Shown: one piece after another, positions 39,144-54,346 of the stretch
How positions within the stretch are numbered: position 1 is the stretch's first letter
Layout: each line of letters starts with the position of its first letter
NCBI RefSeq assembly: GCF_004331385.1
Contig: NZ_SJON01000020.1
Span: 18,657 to 82,656 of the forward strand
Source: Enterobacter quasihormaechei
Lineage (GTDB): Bacteria > Pseudomonadota > Gammaproteobacteria > Enterobacterales > Enterobacteriaceae
DNA length: 64,000 nucleotides
Direction: 5' to 3'
Program-made: the position numbers and the translations under genes
Notes under the pieces: model-generated
What the model was told of the DNA's origin: nothing
What the model saw: only the letters and a program-made list of their open reading frames with translations
Databases searched by the model: none

Positions 39144-41564
39144 ATGTCCGGCTGGCCACGAATTTACTACAAATTACTTAATTTACCATTAAGCGTACTG
39201 GTAAAAAGTAAGTCTATCCCAGCAGAACCCGCGCTGGAATTAGGGCTCGATACGTCACGCCCTATTATGTACGTTTTGCCTTATAACTCTAAGGCAGACC
39301 TGCTTACGCTTCGCGCTCAATGTCTGGCGCACGATTTACCTGACCCGCTTGAACCCCTGGAAGTCGACGGTACGCTGCTGCCGCGCTACGTGTTCATCCA
39401 TGGCGGGCCGCGCGTGTTCACCTATTACACGCCGAAAGAAGAGTCCATTAAGCTGTTCCATGATTACCTCGATCTGCACCGCAGCAACCCCGATCTGGAC
39501 GTACAGATGGTGCCGGTGTCGGTGATGTTTGGTCGTCGTCCGGGACGCGAAAAAGGGGAAGAGAACCCGCCGCTGCGTATGCTTAACGGCATTCAGAAGT
39601 TCTTCGCCGTCTCCTGGCTGGGACGCGACAGCTTTGTCCGCTTCTCGCCTTCCGTTTCACTGCGCCGCATGGCGGATGAACACGGCACCGATAAGATCAT
39701 TGCGCAAAAGCTGGCGCGCGTTGCGCGTATGCACTTTGCACGTCAGCGTCTGGCGGCCGTTGGGCCACGTCTCCCGGCGCGTCAGGATCTGTTCAACAAG
39801 CTGCTCGCTTCCAAAGCGATTGCCCGTGCCGTAGAAGACGAAGCGCGCAGCAAGAAAATTTCACACGAGAAAGCGCAGCAGAACGCGATCGCGCTGATGG
39901 AAGAGATCGCCGCGAACTTCTCCTACGAGATGATTCGTCTCTCAGACCGTATCCTCGGCTTCACGTGGAACCGCCTCTACCAGGGGATTAACGTCCACAA
40001 CGCCGAGCGCGTGCGTCAGCTCGCGCACGACGGCCACGAGATTGTCTACGTGCCCTGCCACCGCAGCCACATGGACTACCTGCTGCTCTCTTACGTGCTC
40101 TATCACCAGGGGCTGGTGCCGCCACACATTGCCGCCGGTATCAACCTGAACTTCTGGCCAGCAGGCCCGATTTTCCGCCGTCTGGGGGCGTTCTTCATTC
40201 GTCGTACCTTCAAGGGCAACAAGCTCTACTCCACCGTGTTCCGTGAATACCTTGGCGAACTGTTTAGCCGCGGCTATTCCGTTGAGTACTTCGTGGAGGG
40301 CGGGCGCTCCCGTACGGGCCGCCTGCTCGATCCGAAGACCGGCACGCTGTCGATGACCATTCAGGCGATGCTGCGCGGCGGTACGCGTCCTATCACGCTG
40401 GTGCCTATCTACATCGGCTATGAACACGTGATGGAAGTGGGTACCTATGCGAAAGAGCTGCGCGGTGCGACCAAAGAGAAAGAGAGTCTGCCGCAGATGC
40501 TGCGTGGGCTGAGCAAATTGCGCAACCTCGGTCAGGGCTACGTGAACTTTGGCGAGCCCCTGCCGCTGATGACGTATCTGAACCATCATGTTCCGGAGTG
40601 GCGCGAATCTATCGATCCTATCGAAGCGGTGCGTCCGGCCTGGCTGACGCCGACGGTCAACGGCATCGCATCCGAACTGATGGTACGCATCAATAATGCC
40701 GGTGCGGCGAATGCCATGAACCTGTGCTGTACCGCGCTTCTGGCTTCTCGCCAGCGTTCACTGACCCGCGAGCAGCTGACCGAGCAGATTGATTGCTACC
40801 TCGATATCATGCGTAACGTGCCGTACTCCGTGGATTCGACCGTACCGTCTGCTACCGCCAGTGAGCTTATCGATCACGCGTTGCAGATGAACAAGTTCGA
40901 AGTGGAGAAAGATACCATCGGTGACATCATCATTCTGCCGCGCGAGCAGGCCGTGCTGATGACCTACTACCGTAACAACATCACGCATATGCTGATGTTG
41001 CCGTCGCTGATGGCCGCCATCATTACCCAGCACCGCCGCATTTCGCGTCAGGAGTTGCTGCGCCATATTCAGACCATCTATCCGATGCTGAAAGCGGAGC
41101 TGTTCCTGCGCTGGAGTGAAGATGAGCTGGCGGCAGAGCTCGATAAAATGACCGCAGCAATGCATCGTCAGGGGCTGATTACCATCAGTGATGATGAACT
41201 GCATATCAATCCGTCACGTTCTCGTACCTTGCAGCTACTGGCATCCGGCGCGCGTGAGACGTTGCAGCGCTACGCCATCACCTTCTGGTTGTTAAGTGCA
41301 AATCCGTCAATCAACCGCGGTACGCTGGAAAAAGAGAGCCGGACGCTGGCTCAGCGCCTCTCCGTTCTGCACGGCATTAACGCTCCGGAATTCTTCGACA
41401 AAGCGGTATTCAGCTCCCTGGTGCTGACGCTGCGCGACGAAGGGTATATTAGCGATACGGGCGATGCCGAGCCGGAAGAGACGATAAAGGTTTACCAGAT
41501 GCTGGCAGAACTGATTACCTCGGATGTGCGTCTGACGATTGAGAGTTCGACGCAGGGCGAATGA
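39144..41564 (+). CDS. plsB: Glycerol-3-phosphate 1-O-acyltransferase PlsB
   Basis: 806 aa inner membrane acyltransferase for the first step of phospholipid synthesis. The catalytic HX4D box His306/Asp311 is in [13 protein letters not shown]; block [10 protein letters not shown] and block [10 protein letters not shown] follow. The start [15 protein letters not shown] matches E. coli; the open frame extends 21 codons upstream without support. Confidence 0.97.
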   Translation: MSGWPRIYYKLLNLPLSVLVKSKSIPAEPALELGLDTSRPIMYVLPYNSKADLLTLRAQCLAHDLPDPLEPLEVDGTLLPRYVFIHGGPRVFTYYTPKEESIKLFHDYLDLHRSNPDLDVQMVPVSVMFGRRPGREKGEENPPLRMLNGIQKFFAVSWLGRDSFVRFSPSVSLRRMADEHGTDKIIAQKLARVARMHFARQRLAAVGPRLPARQDLFNKLLASKAIARAVEDEARSKKISHEKAQQNAIALMEEIAANFSYEMIRLSDRILGFTWNRLYQGINVHNAERVRQLAHDGHEIVYVPCHRSHMDYLLLSYVLYHQGLVPPHIAAGINLNFWPAGPIFRRLGAFFIRRTFKGNKLYSTVFREYLGELFSRGYSVEYFVEGGRSRTGRLLDPKTGTLSMTIQAMLRGGTRPITLVPIYIGYEHVMEVGTYAKELRGATKEKESLPQMLRGLSKLRNLGQGYVNFGEPLPLMTYLNHHVPEWRESIDPIEAVRPAWLTPTVNGIASELMVRINNAGAANAMNLCCTALLASRQRSLTREQLTEQIDCYLDIMRNVPYSVDSTVPSATASELIDHALQMNKFEVEKDTIGDIIILPREQAVLMTYYRNNITHMLMLPSLMAAIITQHRRISRQELLRHIQTIYPMLKAELFLRWSEDELAAELDKMTAAMHRQGLITISDDELHINPSRSRTLQLLASGARETLQRYAITFWLLSANPSINRGTLEKESRTLAQRLSVLHGINAPEFFDKAVFSSLVLTLRDEGYISDTGDAEPEETIKVYQMLAELITSDVRLTIESSTQGE

Positions 41565-41571
41565 TGTTAAA

Positions 41572-41649
41572 GCCGGGTGGCGCTAACGCTTACCCGGCCT
41601 ACATGTTCTGCTAAATCGTAGGCCGGGTAAGGCGAAGCCGCCACCCGGC
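41572..41649. repeat. REP/BIME element between plsB and ubiA
   Basis: GCCGGGTGGCGCTAACGC faces GGCGAAGCCGCCACCCGGC, followed by TTTTTT. It lies between convergent genes and may double as a terminator for plsB. Confidence 0.92.
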
Positions 41650-41653
41650 TTTT

Positions 41654-42523
41654 TTATGACCAGTAACTCATCGCCAGCCCCATAAACAGCACCAGCCCGA
41701 CGTAGTTGTTATTCAGAAACGCTTTAAAGCAGGCTTCACGCTCGCGCTTCACGATCAGCTTCTGCTGATACGCAAACAGCAGCCCCGCCACCAGCACGGA
41801 CCAGTAAAACTCCCAGTTCAGCCCGTTCAGGCGACCAATCGCCACCATCAGCGCCAGCACCGCCACCTGCAATATGCCGATGATCAGTTTGTCGTGACGG
41901 CCAAACAGGATCGCCGTCGATTTAACGCCGATCTTGAGATCGTCATCGCGATCGACCATCGCGTACTGGGTGTCGTACGCAACGGCCCACAGAATATTTG
42001 CCAGGAACATCAGCCAGCAGCTGAGCGGAACAGACTCGCTGACCGCAGCAAATGCCATGGGGATCGACCAGCCAAATGCCGCACCCAATACCACCTGCGG
42101 CAGATGGGTGTATCGCTTCATAAACGGGTAGACCCAGGCCAACGCCAGAGCCGCAACGGACAGCAGAATAGTCATGGTGTTAAGCGTTAACACCAGCATG
42201 AAAGAGAGAAGCACCAGCACGACAAACAGGATGCGCGCCTCTTTCCCGGTCACCTGACCGCTCGGCAGAGGACGATTCGCGGTGCGCTTAACATGCCCAT
42301 CAAATTTTCGGTCAGCATAGTCGTTTACCACGCAGCCCGCAGCGCGCATCAGCCAGACGCCCGCCACAAACACCGCCAGGATCCACAGCGGCGGTATGCC
42401 CGGCGTGGCAACCCACAGCGCCCATAAGGTCGGCCACAGCAGCAGCAGCGCGCCAATCGGTTTATCGGTACGCATTAAGCGGTGATAGGCCAGCAGCTTA
42501 TTCTGCGTCAGACTCCACTCCAT
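41654..42523 (-). CDS. ubiA: 4-hydroxybenzoate octaprenyltransferase UbiA
   Basis: 289 aa UbiA-superfamily membrane prenyltransferase of ubiquinone biosynthesis. Two Asp-rich motifs are present: [15 protein letters not shown] (about 68-82) and [16 protein letters not shown] (about 185-200). It follows ubiC after 12 bases in the ubiCA operon. Confidence 0.97.
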   Translation of the reverse strand: MEWSLTQNKLLAYHRLMRTDKPIGALLLLWPTLWALWVATPGIPPLWILAVFVAGVWLMRAAGCVVNDYADRKFDGHVKRTANRPLPSGQVTGKEARILFVVLVLLSFMLVLTLNTMTILLSVAALALAWVYPFMKRYTHLPQVVLGAAFGWSIPMAFAAVSESVPLSCWLMFLANILWAVAYDTQYAMVDRDDDLKIGVKSTAILFGRHDKLIIGILQVAVLALMVAIGRLNGLNWEFYWSVLVAGLLFAYQQKLIVKREREACFKAFLNNNYVGLVLFMGLAMSYWS

Positions 42524-42535
42524 TTTCTCTCCCTC

Positions 42536-43033
42536 TTAGTACAACGGCGATGCAGGCAAAAAGAGTTCCGTCAGTATTAACGGCTTGCCACTCAAACGAA
42601 GGCGGGAACGGCGCCCCCATAAATCGGCATCGCAACCAATTTCAATAAAATCACGGGTTAGTTCAGACGAGGTGAACAGATATCGCCCAAGCGGCGTTTT
42701 GCCGAGGCGTTGCAGTGCCAGCTCCGGCCCGGAAAGTGTAGACTCGGGAACCACCGTTCGCCCGGCAAGCCACGGCTCGCCATCCGCACACAGTAAAATT
42801 TCACGCAGCCAGTAGCGTTCTTCTTGCGGCAGGAGCGGCAACTCGCTGGCAATCTCCTCAGGCGAGACAAATCCTTCCTGGATCATCGTCACCGTGACCG
42901 TTTTACCCTGTTGCTCAAAACGTTTTGTCATGGAATCTTCCAGCAGCAGCCAGTCAAGCTGCTCCGGGTCAAGCGCGGGTATTTGGTCGAAATAGCGTAG
43001 CGCACGCAGCTGCGTTAGCGCGGGGTGTGACAT
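42536..43033 (-). CDS. ubiC: Chorismate pyruvate-lyase UbiC
   Basis: 165 aa enzyme removing pyruvate from chorismate to give 4-hydroxybenzoate, the first committed ubiquinone precursor. The family core [20 protein letters not shown] and the C-terminal [12 protein letters not shown] are conserved. Length equals that of E. coli. Confidence 0.96.
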   Translation of the reverse strand: MSHPALTQLRALRYFDQIPALDPEQLDWLLLEDSMTKRFEQQGKTVTVTMIQEGFVSPEEIASELPLLPQEERYWLREILLCADGEPWLAGRTVVPESTLSGPELALQRLGKTPLGRYLFTSSELTRDFIEIGCDADLWGRRSRLRLSGKPLILTELFLPASPLY

Positions 43034-43140
43034 GCCAGACTCTCCGATACATAACGTAAAGGCATTGTATCGCAGATTGGCGAAATGAGGACGAGCAAAC
43101 CAAATTTAGCGATCACTATCGCAACAATGATGCAACTAAG

Positions 43141-43170
43141 CCAAAAAAAGTGCGCCCGTTAAGGCGCACT
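43141..43170 (-). terminator. Terminator of the malK-lamB-malM operon
   Basis: AGTGCGCC (43149-43156) pairs with GGCGCACT (43163-43170). The minus strand continues into TTTTTTT. Confidence 0.88.
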
Positions 43171-43205
43171 AAACTACTGACAAAATCAGCACTGTGGGGA
43201 GACGG

Positions 43206-44141
43206 TTACCCCTTGCCTTTTACACTGCTGATAAAGGTGGAACGGGCAGTGGTTGAACCTAAACGCTCGGCTTCATCAAGCAGCTTCAGCGCTTTGTCGA
43301 CATCGCCGTTTTTGACCGCCTGCTTGATGGCGTTGTTAAAGTACGTTTCAGTATCGTTAAGCACCGGCTCGGCTTTTTTCGTCGGAGCCGGGGCTGCGGC
43401 AGGCGCTGCGGTGTAGGTGGTTGCCGCTGCTGCGGTATTACCTACGGTGACCGGGCCAGGACCTGAAGAGCCAAACAGCGGCCCTACCAGTACGCTGGAG
43501 CTGCTGTTGGTTTTTACCTTCAGCTTCAGCAAGCCATCGGTAGTATGGCGCGCAATCGGATCGGGAATATCGGGAATGGCGTTGCCGACCCCTTTGGCAT
43601 AGGCTTTTGCCGGATCGAGCAGAGTGGTGGTTTGCTGTAAATCTTTATCGGTGGTGAAGACCAGCACATAGAGCTTTTGCTGTCCGAGCGCGGGTGTCAG
43701 ACGAATCACCCCTTCCAGGCGGTCCGCACTCATTACGCCCGGCTCCTGATAGGTGAAATAGCTGCTGGGAAAATAGGCAGACGGCGTCATGTTCTGATCG
43801 AGGATCAACACGTTCGGCGCAAAAACGCTGGTTTGTTTATTGACTTCGCTGGATAAGGTCAGCGTTATCTCACCGATATTAGCCGGTACGCTATAGGCCG
43901 CAACCGGACCGCTAATACCAGCCACGTTGAGCTGTTGGCCACCAGTTGAAAGTTGGGTGCTCTGTGTTTTGGACTGATCCACCGGCGTCCAGGTTAATTG
44001 CTGTAGGGCGGCGGTCGGAATGGCAGGCGCAGCGCTGGTATTCTGCGGTACATAATTGACGTCAGCGAGCGTAACGCCAGGCACAGCGGCCAGCAGCCCC
44101 ACTGAAAGGCACAGCGCGACGAGATTTTTCTTCATTTTCAT
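43206..44141 (-). CDS. malM: Maltose operon periplasmic protein MalM
   Basis: 311 aa with a signal peptide ending near VTLADV. It is last in the malK-lamB-malM operon. The mature protein is very similar to E. coli MalM (SVPANIGEITLTLSSEVNKQ), with an Ala/Pro-rich linker near residues 240-260 and a C-terminal helical segment. Exact function is not known. The start MKMKKNLVALCLSV was chosen by homology over an ATG 9 codons upstream. Confidence 0.94.
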   Translation of the reverse strand: MKMKKNLVALCLSVGLLAAVPGVTLADVNYVPQNTSAAPAIPTAALQQLTWTPVDQSKTQSTQLSTGGQQLNVAGISGPVAAYSVPANIGEITLTLSSEVNKQTSVFAPNVLILDQNMTPSAYFPSSYFTYQEPGVMSADRLEGVIRLTPALGQQKLYVLVFTTDKDLQQTTTLLDPAKAYAKGVGNAIPDIPDPIARHTTDGLLKLKVKTNSSSSVLVGPLFGSSGPGPVTVGNTAAAATTYTAAPAAAPAPTKKAEPVLNDTETYFNNAIKQAVKNGDVDKALKLLDEAERLGSTTARSTFISSVKGKG

Positions 44142-44252
44142 TGTTATCACCTCAGAAATCGTAAGCACTGCGGTGGCCAGGCAATAGCGCGCAGTACCTC
44201 AGGAATTGAGGGGCTCTCGCCCCTCAAGTTACATTTTCAGATCAGGATGCGG

Positions 44253-45620
<1,368 letters not shown>

Positions 45621-46730
45621 TTAAACGCCTGGCTCTTTGTGCAGCCGACGACATGCTGTGCCATCCTCACGGAACAGATGGCAACGCTCTGGCGGCAAAC
45701 CGATAGCGAATGTGGCACCCTCTTCTACCAACACCACGTCATTCTGGCGGTAGACCAGGTTCTGACGGATGGCGGGGATCTGGATATGAATCTGTGTTTC
45801 GTGACCAAGCTGTTCGACGACCTGAACTTCACCTTCCAGCGTCACATCCGCAATGTGGCTTGGCAGTAGATGCTCAGGACGGATACCGAGGGACATATTG
45901 GCCCCCACCTGTACGTTGGCGCTGTCGACCGGCAGCCAGACCTGCTGACGGTTTGGCAGCTCCACCTGTACCTGTTCAATCGCCGTCGCGGTCACTTTGA
46001 CGGGCAGGAAGTTCATCTTTGGCGAGCCAATGAAGCCCGCTACAAAGCGGTCTGCCGGGTAGTGATACAGCTCCAGCGGTTTGCCCACCTGCGCCACGCG
46101 ACCGGCGTCCAGCACCACGATTTTGTCGGCCAGCGTCATCGCTTCGACCTGATCGTGGGTGACGTAAATCATCGTGCGGCCAAGGCGCTTGTGCAGACGG
46201 GAGATTTCAATACGCATCTGGACGCGCAGGGCGGCATCCAGGTTAGAGAGAGGTTCATCGAGCAGGAAGACGCGCGGCTCGGCCACCAGCGTACGGCCAA
46301 TCGCCACGCGCTGACGCTGACCGCCGGAAAGCGCTTTCGGCTTACGCTCCAGCAGGTGCGCCAGCTGGAGCACTTCCGCCACCTGAGTGACGCGCTGGTT
46401 AATAATCTCTTTTTTCGCGCCGGCCAGCTTCAGGCCAAAGGACATGTTCTCGGCAACGGAAAGATGCGGATAAAGCGCATAAGACTGGAACACCATGCCT
46501 ACGCCACGTTCGGCAGGCGGGATGTCGTTCATTCGGGTATCACCAATAAACAGATCGCCACTGGTGATGGTTTCAAGACCGGCAATCATACGCAGCAGAG
46601 TCGATTTACCACAGCCTGATGGACCCACGAACACCACAAACTCACCTTCGTGGATGTCCAGATTGATGTCTTTTGACACCACTACGTCGCCCCAGGCTTT
46701 CGTTACATTACGCAGCTGTACGCTCGCCAT
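45621..46730 (-). CDS. malK: Maltose ABC transporter ATPase MalK
   Basis: 369 aa. The ABC domain has Walker [14 protein letters not shown] (about 36-48), signature [13 protein letters not shown] and Walker [14 protein letters not shown]. The C-terminal regulatory domain (from about 236) binds MalT and unphosphorylated EIIA-Glc. It is first in malK-lamB-malM, divergent from malEFG. Confidence 0.98.
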   Translation of the reverse strand: MASVQLRNVTKAWGDVVVSKDINLDIHEGEFVVFVGPSGCGKSTLLRMIAGLETITSGDLFIGDTRMNDIPPAERGVGMVFQSYALYPHLSVAENMSFGLKLAGAKKEIINQRVTQVAEVLQLAHLLERKPKALSGGQRQRVAIGRTLVAEPRVFLLDEPLSNLDAALRVQMRIEISRLHKRLGRTMIYVTHDQVEAMTLADKIVVLDAGRVAQVGKPLELYHYPADRFVAGFIGSPKMNFLPVKVTATAIEQVQVELPNRQQVWLPVDSANVQVGANMSLGIRPEHLLPSHIADVTLEGEVQVVEQLGHETQIHIQIPAIRQNLVYRQNDVVLVEEGATFAIGLPPERCHLFREDGTACRRLHKEPGV

Positions 46731-48292
<1,562 letters not shown>

Positions 48293-48302
48293 GCAGAAGA
48301 AC

Positions 48303-48379
48303 GGCGGGTGGCGCGTACGCTGCCCGCCCTACAACTACGGCACGATCCGTAGGTCAGGTAAGCGCAGCGCCACCTGACG
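48303..48379. repeat. REP/BIME element between malE and malF
   Basis: GCGGGTGGCGCGTACGC faces GCGCAGCGCCACCTGAC. A REP at the same position in E. coli stabilises malE mRNA and helps MalE exceed MalF/MalG in amount; a similar role is likely here. Confidence 0.88.
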
Positions 48380-48411
48380 AAAAGTTTCCACCGTTGTAGA
48401 GGAAGAACCCC

Positions 48412-49956
48412 ATGGATGTCATTAAAAAGAAACGCTGGTGGCAAAGCGACGCGCTGAAGTGGTCAGCGATAGGTCTGCTGTGTCTGCTGGTGGGTTACCT
48501 TGTTGTTTTAATGTACGTGCAAGGGGAATACCTTTTTGCCATCATGACGCTGATTTTAAGCTCGGTTGGCCTGTATATTTTCGCCAACCGTAAAGCGTAC
48601 GCCTGGCGCTATGTCTACCCTGGCGTGGCCGGGATGGGGCTGTTTGTCCTCTTTCCGCTGATCTGCACCATCGCCATTGCCTTTACCAACTACAGCAGCA
48701 CCAACCAGCTCGCGCAAGAGCGCGCCACCCAGGTGCTTCTGGACCGTTCTTATCAGGCCGGTAAGACCTTTAACTTCGGTCTGTATCCTGAGGGAGATGA
48801 GTGGAAGTTAGCGCTCACTGACGGTGAGAGCGGCAAAAACTATCTTTCCGACGCGTTCAAATTTGGCGGCGAGCAAAAGCTGGTCTTAAAAGAGGCCGAA
48901 GCCCTGCCGGAAGGCGAACGCGCGAACCTGCGTATCATTACCCAGAATCGCCAGGCGCTGACCCAGCTCACCGCCGTGCTGCCCGATGACAGCAAAGTAA
49001 CCATGAGCTCGCTGCGCCAGTTCTCCGGTACGCAGCCGCTTTACACCCTGGCGGATGACGGCACGCTGACCAACAACCAGAGCGGCGTGAAGTATCGTCC
49101 GAACAACGATATCGGTTTTTATCAGTCTGTGAATGCCGACGGCAACTGGGGAGACGACAAGCTCAGCCCGGGCTATACCGTCACCATCGGCTGGGATAAC
49201 TTTACCCGCGTGTTTACCGACGAAGGCATCCAGAAGCCGTTCTTCGCCATCTTCGTCTGGACGGTAGTCTTCTCCATCCTGACCGTTATCCTGACCGTTG
49301 CCGTGGGTATGGTGCTGGCCTGCCTCGTACAGTGGGAATCCCTGAAAGGGAAAGCGATTTACCGCGTGCTGCTGATTCTGCCGTACGCCGTACCGTCGTT
49401 TATCTCGATTCTGATTTTCAAAGGGCTGTTTAACCAGAGCTTCGGTGAAATCAACATGATGCTGAGCGCGCTGTTCGGCATCAAACCGGCCTGGTTCAGC
49501 GACCCGACCACCGCCCGTTCGATGATTATCATCGTCAACACCTGGCTGGGTTATCCGTACATGATGATCCTGTGCATGGGGCTGCTGAAGGCGATTCCGG
49601 ACGACCTGTACGAAGCCTCGGCAATGGACGGCGCGGGCCCGTTCCAGAACTTCTTTAAAATTACGCTGCCGCTGCTCATTAAGCCGCTGACGCCGCTGAT
49701 GATTGCCAGCTTCGCCTTTAACTTTAACAACTTCGTGCTGATTCAGCTGTTGACCAACGGTGGCCCGGACCGTCTCGGCACCACCACGCCGGCGGGCTAT
49801 ACCGACCTGCTCGTGAGCTACACCTACCGTATCGCCTTTGAAGGCGGCGGCGGCCAGGACTTTGGTCTGGCAGCGGCCATTGCCACCCTGATCTTCCTGC
49901 TGGTTGGCGCTCTGGCGATTGTGAACCTGAAAGCCACACGTATGAAATTTGACTAA
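48412..49956 (+). CDS. malF: Maltose ABC transporter permease MalF
   Basis: 514 aa inner membrane permease, eight helices, with the large periplasmic P2 loop (about 95-275) characteristic of enterobacterial MalF. The EAA loop [21 protein letters not shown] is at about 400-420 and contacts MalK. It precedes malG by 14 bases. Confidence 0.98.
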   Translation: MDVIKKKRWWQSDALKWSAIGLLCLLVGYLVVLMYVQGEYLFAIMTLILSSVGLYIFANRKAYAWRYVYPGVAGMGLFVLFPLICTIAIAFTNYSSTNQLAQERATQVLLDRSYQAGKTFNFGLYPEGDEWKLALTDGESGKNYLSDAFKFGGEQKLVLKEAEALPEGERANLRIITQNRQALTQLTAVLPDDSKVTMSSLRQFSGTQPLYTLADDGTLTNNQSGVKYRPNNDIGFYQSVNADGNWGDDKLSPGYTVTIGWDNFTRVFTDEGIQKPFFAIFVWTVVFSILTVILTVAVGMVLACLVQWESLKGKAIYRVLLILPYAVPSFISILIFKGLFNQSFGEINMMLSALFGIKPAWFSDPTTARSMIIIVNTWLGYPYMMILCMGLLKAIPDDLYEASAMDGAGPFQNFFKITLPLLIKPLTPLMIASFAFNFNNFVLIQLLTNGGPDRLGTTTPAGYTDLLVSYTYRIAFEGGGGQDFGLAAAIATLIFLLVGALAIVNLKATRMKFD

Positions 49957-49970
49957 GGAGGGCATCGATC

Positions 49971-50861
49971 ATGGCTATGGTACAACCCAAATCTCAGAAG
50001 CTGCGCCTCCTCGCGACGCACTTAGGCCTGCTGATGTTCATCGCAGCCATCATGTTCCCGCTGCTGATGGTTATCGCCATCTCCCTGCGCTCGGGTAACT
50101 TTGCGACCGGGAGCCTGATCCCGGATGAAATCTCCTGGGAGCACTGGAAGCTCGCGCTGGGCTTCAGCGTTGAGCACGCCGATGGCCGCGTCACGCCGCC
50201 GCCGTTCCCGGTACTGCTGTGGCTGTGGAACTCGGTGAAAGTGGCGACCATCACCGCGATCGGCATCGTCACGCTCTCCACCACCTGTGCTTATGCCTTC
50301 GCCCGCATGCGTTTCCCGGGCAAAGCGACGCTGCTGAAAGGGATGCTGATTTTCCAGATGTTCCCGGCGGTGCTGTCGCTGGTGGCGCTGTACGCCCTGT
50401 TTGACCGTCTGGGTCAGTATGTGCCGTTTATCGGTCTGAACACCCACGGCGGCGTGATCTTCGCCTATCTTGGCGGTATCGCCCTGCATGTGTGGACCAT
50501 TAAAGGGTATTTCGAAACCATCGACGGTTCGCTGGAAGAAGCCGCCGCGCTGGATGGCGCCACCCCGTGGCAGGCGTTCCGTCTGGTGCTGCTGCCGCTG
50601 TCGGTGCCGATTCTGGCGGTGGTCTTTATTCTGTCGTTTATCGCGGCGATCACTGAAGTACCGGTCGCCTCACTGTTGCTGCGCGATGTGAACAGCTACA
50701 CCCTGGCCGTTGGCATGCAGCAATACCTCAACCCGCAAAACTACCTGTGGGGCGACTTTGCCGCGGCGGCGGTACTCTCTGCCATCCCGATTACCGTAGT
50801 GTTCCTGCTGGCCCAGCGCTGGCTGGTCAACGGCCTGACGGCGGGCGGTGTGAAAGGTTAA
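49971..50861 (+). CDS. malG: Maltose ABC transporter permease MalG
   Basis: 296 aa, six membrane helices. The EAA loop [20 protein letters not shown] is at about 190-209 and the C-terminus enters the MalF pore region. Last gene of malEFG. Confidence 0.98.
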   Translation: MAMVQPKSQKLRLLATHLGLLMFIAAIMFPLLMVIAISLRSGNFATGSLIPDEISWEHWKLALGFSVEHADGRVTPPPFPVLLWLWNSVKVATITAIGIVTLSTTCAYAFARMRFPGKATLLKGMLIFQMFPAVLSLVALYALFDRLGQYVPFIGLNTHGGVIFAYLGGIALHVWTIKGYFETIDGSLEEAAALDGATPWQAFRLVLLPLSVPILAVVFILSFIAAITEVPVASLLLRDVNSYTLAVGMQQYLNPQNYLWGDFAAAAVLSAIPITVVFLLAQRWLVNGLTAGGVKG

Positions 50862-50933
50862 GTTTCATCTGTTATGCCACTGCAACCCTCAACTTTAGAC
50901 GTATTGTATTGAACCAACTTGTGACTGTTGTTA

Positions 50934-50959
50934 GGCGCTCTTCGGAGCGCCCTTTTTTT
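50934..50959 (+). terminator. Intrinsic terminator of malEFG
   Basis: GGCGCTC-ttcg-GAGCGCC with a stable tetraloop, followed by CTTTTTTTA. Its U tract touches the stop of the convergent psiE. Confidence 0.92.
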
Positions 50960-51368
50960 ATTCGCGTTTCAGCCGCTTCGAGTTGCACAGCCAGAGGGTG
51001 ATCACCAGCAGCAGGATCGCCGCCGAGTAGATCAGCACGTCGAGCGGGGATTTATGATCGACGATGATCAGCCGCACAATGGCGGTGATGCCAATGTAGA
51101 TGAAATAGCGCAGCGGGAAGTGAAAGCCGGACTGGAAGTACTTCACAATCAGGGCAATAAACTCGAAGTAGAGAAAGTAGACCACCAGCCCTTCCACCAG
51201 CGCATATTTGCTGGTTTGCTCAGGGGCAAATAGCACATCAGCCAGATGTACCGTCTCTTTGCCGAGAAAGACGACCAGGATCAGGCCAAGGCTCAGCAGA
51301 CCGAGGTTCAGCACGGTCTGGAGTATCGTTGAGATGAACTCAACGCGCGGGCGAGTCAGGGATGTCAT
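50958..51368 (-). CDS. psiE: Phosphate-starvation-inducible protein PsiE
   Basis: 136 aa inner membrane protein with four hydrophobic segments. It is nearly identical to E. coli PsiE over the central [21 protein letters not shown]. coli psiE is controlled by PhoB and CRP; its function is unknown. The start [11 protein letters not shown] was chosen by homology. Convergent with malG. Confidence 0.93.
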   Translation of the reverse strand: MTSLTRPRVEFISTILQTVLNLGLLSLGLILVVFLGKETVHLADVLFAPEQTSKYALVEGLVVYFLYFEFIALIVKYFQSGFHFPLRYFIYIGITAIVRLIIVDHKSPLDVLIYSAAILLLVITLWLCNSKRLKRE

Positions 51369-51455
51369 ACAGCACCTCATTCTCCAGGGCGAGGTTCCTG
51401 TATAACGCAAAAATGTGACGGGGATCTATATTTTTTGTTTATGTTTGGCGCATTC

Positions 51456-51503
51456 GCCCGGTGGCGCTGCGCTTACCGGGCCTACAAAAACCGTAGGCCG
51501 GGC
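51456..51503. repeat. REP pair between psiE and yjbH
   Basis: GCCCGGTGGCGCTGCGC, then CCGTAGGCCGGGC; the second unit is shortened. It lies upstream of psiE and downstream of yjbH. Confidence 0.8.
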
Positions 51504-51512
51504 AAACAAGCA

Positions 51513-53609
51513 TCAGCGGAAGTTAATGTTCTTATCGCTGGTCATGTCATACAGCTGGAACTTACGTCCAAGCTGCTGACCACCGTCACGCGTCAGCGGC
51601 GTCCAGCCCACTGCCGCACGGCTGCGGGTCGGACCGGATGAGAACAGATCCAGCGGAATCGACACGTACACCCCTTTGGTGAAGTCCCCTTCCCCGTATT
51701 CGTCCGGCGAAACGTTGGTGATGGTGGCGTAGCCGCCCACCACGACGCCGCTGTCGAAGTGTTTGGAGATATCCAGCGTGCCGCCCTTATCGCCCGCCAG
51801 ATACTGCCCGACACTGGCTTTCACCAGCACGTCCTGCGCGAACGACGGCGTCCAGTAGGCGGTCAGGTGGCCGGTTTTGACGCTGTAGTCGGTGAACTTC
51901 ATCATGTCCTGCGCGCTGCGCCAGTCACGCTGTTTCACGTAGTTGGCATCAATCCCGAAGGCCCAGTTGCTGTCGACAGGACGATACAACACTTCCGCCC
52001 CCGCGCCGCCAAACATGGTTTCCAGATAGCCACCGTAAACCTGGCCGTAGAAACCGTTGCCGAAGTACTGGAAGTAGTTGGCCTGGAGGTTATTCACGTA
52101 GATATCGTTCTGCACGTATTCACGCACGCGGGTACGCACGCGCGGCAGTTTTGAATCGTTCGGCGGGTTGGTGTAGTTAAATTTGTCGTAGTTGTTGGCA
52201 AGGTTGCCGAACAGGCTACCGGTGGTCAACAGGTGGTCGGTCACCCACAGATCGGCCGTCGCCATCGCGCCCAGCTGATACATGTAGAAGTTTTCCGGCC
52301 CGCCGACGGACTGGTTCAGCACCGGGTCGATATGGAAATCGAAGCGGGGCTTATCGATATACCAGCCCTGCTCGGTACTCTCCGGCACCACCGGCTCAAC
52401 GCGTTTTTGCACCAGCTCGGTTTCATGTCCCAGCGGCTCGCCTTCAAGATGACGCTTAAGGCTGGCAACGTCGGTTTCGGTTGTGACCTGCGGCATGTTA
52501 AGACGGTTCTCCGTCACGCGGATCGTGCGGATCCCCTCCGGCAGATCGTTCATAACGATCCGGTTGGCACGCTCGATCCCTTCGCGGGAATCACGGTATT
52601 TCACCTGCTCGCCGGTGACGTACAGCGTATCGCCTTTGGTCTGGATCTTCGGATCCGCCAGCCCCGCGTTATATTTCAGCAGCGTCAGCTGATTCGCCAC
52701 CACGGAGTGCTGAATGATCGCATCCTGCGGCTCCGGCTGGTATTTTGGCCGCGGGTTGTCATTGTAGCGCGGACGCATATCGTTAAAGTTGGTGCGCAGC
52801 GTGAAGCCAAACATCAGGGTATTGCCGCGCTCGTAGCTGAGGTTAACGTCGGCCCAGTCGGTCACGCGGTAAATGGCGCCGACGTTAAACTTGCTCTTCT
52901 GCTCAATCTTGCCGGCAAAATCTTCGCTGTAGTTGTTGCCTTCATACTCCAGCTTCAGGCGCAGCGGCTGCCAGGGCGTTTGATACTCTACGCCGCCAAA
53001 CAGAGAAGCCGGGCCGTGGAACATCTGGTCGCCGTTGATGGAGCCCGCTTTTTTGTAGCTGTTATCGCGGTAGCAGTATTTGTCGCTGTAGGAGCAGAAC
53101 GGATTGGTTACGTTGCCGCTGGTACCAAGATAGCCCCAGCCGAGACCCAGTGAGAAATCAAACGGCCCCCAGGCTTTACTGGCAACGATGTATTCCGCAT
53201 CAAACAGGCCGGTACCGCCGATATCTTTTGCACCCACGGAGACCTGCGGCATCCAGTAGCTCTCTTCCCACAGGCGCAGCTTCACGTCGAAGGCTTTGTC
53301 TTTATAGGTCTGATCGCCGGAGAAGGCGTCGACGCTGCTGTACTGTTTCGTTCGCACGTCGGTGTAGCGCAGCGTGGTCTCCAGCCAGGGGAACAGCTGC
53401 ACGGACGCAGAATAGTAGCGGTACTGATCGTTATCGCGATAGTTAAGGCTGATTTCCCCCTCGCGCGCCATCCGCGCGGTCGGGGTTTGCAGTAAGCCCA
53501 CGCCGCCAAAATCGGACTGCGACGGGCCAATCGGTGCCGGATACGTTTCTGCATGACAGGCGGCACTCACGCACAGTGCAAGCATGCTGTAGAGATAGGT
53601 TTTCTTCAT
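51513..53609 (-). CDS. yjbH: YjbH, outer-membrane exopolysaccharide-associated protein
   Basis: 698 aa with a signal peptide (cleavage near ACHAET). The YjbH/GfcD family is a large beta-barrel: [12 protein letters not shown] near the N-terminus, many aromatic beta-strands, and two barrel-like halves joined by a middle domain (about 290-420). It is last in yjbEFGH, an operon linked to an extracellular polysaccharide under Rcs control in E. coli. The ATG overlaps the yjbG stop by one base. Confidence 0.93.
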   Translation of the reverse strand: MKKTYLYSMLALCVSAACHAETYPAPIGPSQSDFGGVGLLQTPTARMAREGEISLNYRDNDQYRYYSASVQLFPWLETTLRYTDVRTKQYSSVDAFSGDQTYKDKAFDVKLRLWEESYWMPQVSVGAKDIGGTGLFDAEYIVASKAWGPFDFSLGLGWGYLGTSGNVTNPFCSYSDKYCYRDNSYKKAGSINGDQMFHGPASLFGGVEYQTPWQPLRLKLEYEGNNYSEDFAGKIEQKSKFNVGAIYRVTDWADVNLSYERGNTLMFGFTLRTNFNDMRPRYNDNPRPKYQPEPQDAIIQHSVVANQLTLLKYNAGLADPKIQTKGDTLYVTGEQVKYRDSREGIERANRIVMNDLPEGIRTIRVTENRLNMPQVTTETDVASLKRHLEGEPLGHETELVQKRVEPVVPESTEQGWYIDKPRFDFHIDPVLNQSVGGPENFYMYQLGAMATADLWVTDHLLTTGSLFGNLANNYDKFNYTNPPNDSKLPRVRTRVREYVQNDIYVNNLQANYFQYFGNGFYGQVYGGYLETMFGGAGAEVLYRPVDSNWAFGIDANYVKQRDWRSAQDMMKFTDYSVKTGHLTAYWTPSFAQDVLVKASVGQYLAGDKGGTLDISKHFDSGVVVGGYATITNVSPDEYGEGDFTKGVYVSIPLDLFSSGPTRSRAAVGWTPLTRDGGQQLGRKFQLYDMTSDKNINFR

Positions 53610-54346
53610 TATTCCGGTATCCGCTGTATCAGGGAGCGAAGGATATCGGCATTAAGCCCGTCATACGCTTTCGTCCAGAAATGGTCGGCAAAACCGACAA
53701 AAATGATGCTGCCCGGCATGGGTTCGATATGGCGTTTATTCCAGTAAGCCACCGGCGCTTTCTGCGTATGCCCGTCCGGATAGACCACCCAGGCATAGCT
53801 GTTATCGGCACCGCTGAGCAGGCTTTGTTCGTCAAGATAGCTCGCGACGTCCCGGCCCGGCGTAAACGGCTTATTGCCAGGGCTGCTGATGAGCCCCATC
53901 ACGGTGACGGTGGAAGGCTGAGCCGGAAGCCACAGGGTATAGTCCCCCTCCAGCGACGGATTGCCGTTTTCCGCGACGCGCACCTCATCCGGGTCGAGAT
54001 TCACCTTCTGCCGGCCCGTCACCTTCAGGGCCTGAAGCTGCTGGCGCAGGCTGTTGATGGCCGCGGCATCGTCGGCGTCTTCCTGCTGTGCCAGCCCGGA
54101 TAATCTGGCGAGCAGCGCCTGATGTCTTTGTTCCGCGACAATCGTCGCCTGACGCTCGCTGATAACGCCCCCGGTCCACCAGCTTTTCGCCAGTCTCGGC
54201 TGACCCACCAGATCGAGCAGATGCCCGGCATTGGTTAAGGTTTTGGGTTTTTCGCTGTCCGGGGTGTAGACCTGTACCGTTCCCGCAGACCACGCCAGCG
54301 GCGAGGCAAGGCTGGCGAGAAGCGCAACGTGGATGAGCGTTTTCAT
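53609..54346 (-). CDS. yjbG: YjbG, periplasmic capsule-type (GfcC-like) protein
   Basis: 245 aa with a signal peptide ending near PLAWSAG. It has GfcC family features: two beta-grasp-like domains (motif [14 protein letters not shown] near 150) and a C-terminal amphipathic helix. It overlaps yjbF by 4 bases and yjbH by 1, so the three are tightly coupled. Confidence 0.92.
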   Translation of the reverse strand: MKTLIHVALLASLASPLAWSAGTVQVYTPDSEKPKTLTNAGHLLDLVGQPRLAKSWWTGGVISERQATIVAEQRHQALLARLSGLAQQEDADDAAAINSLRQQLQALKVTGRQKVNLDPDEVRVAENGNPSLEGDYTLWLPAQPSTVTVMGLISSPGNKPFTPGRDVASYLDEQSLLSGADNSYAWVVYPDGHTQKAPVAYWNKRHIEPMPGSIIFVGFADHFWTKAYDGLNADILRSLIQRIPE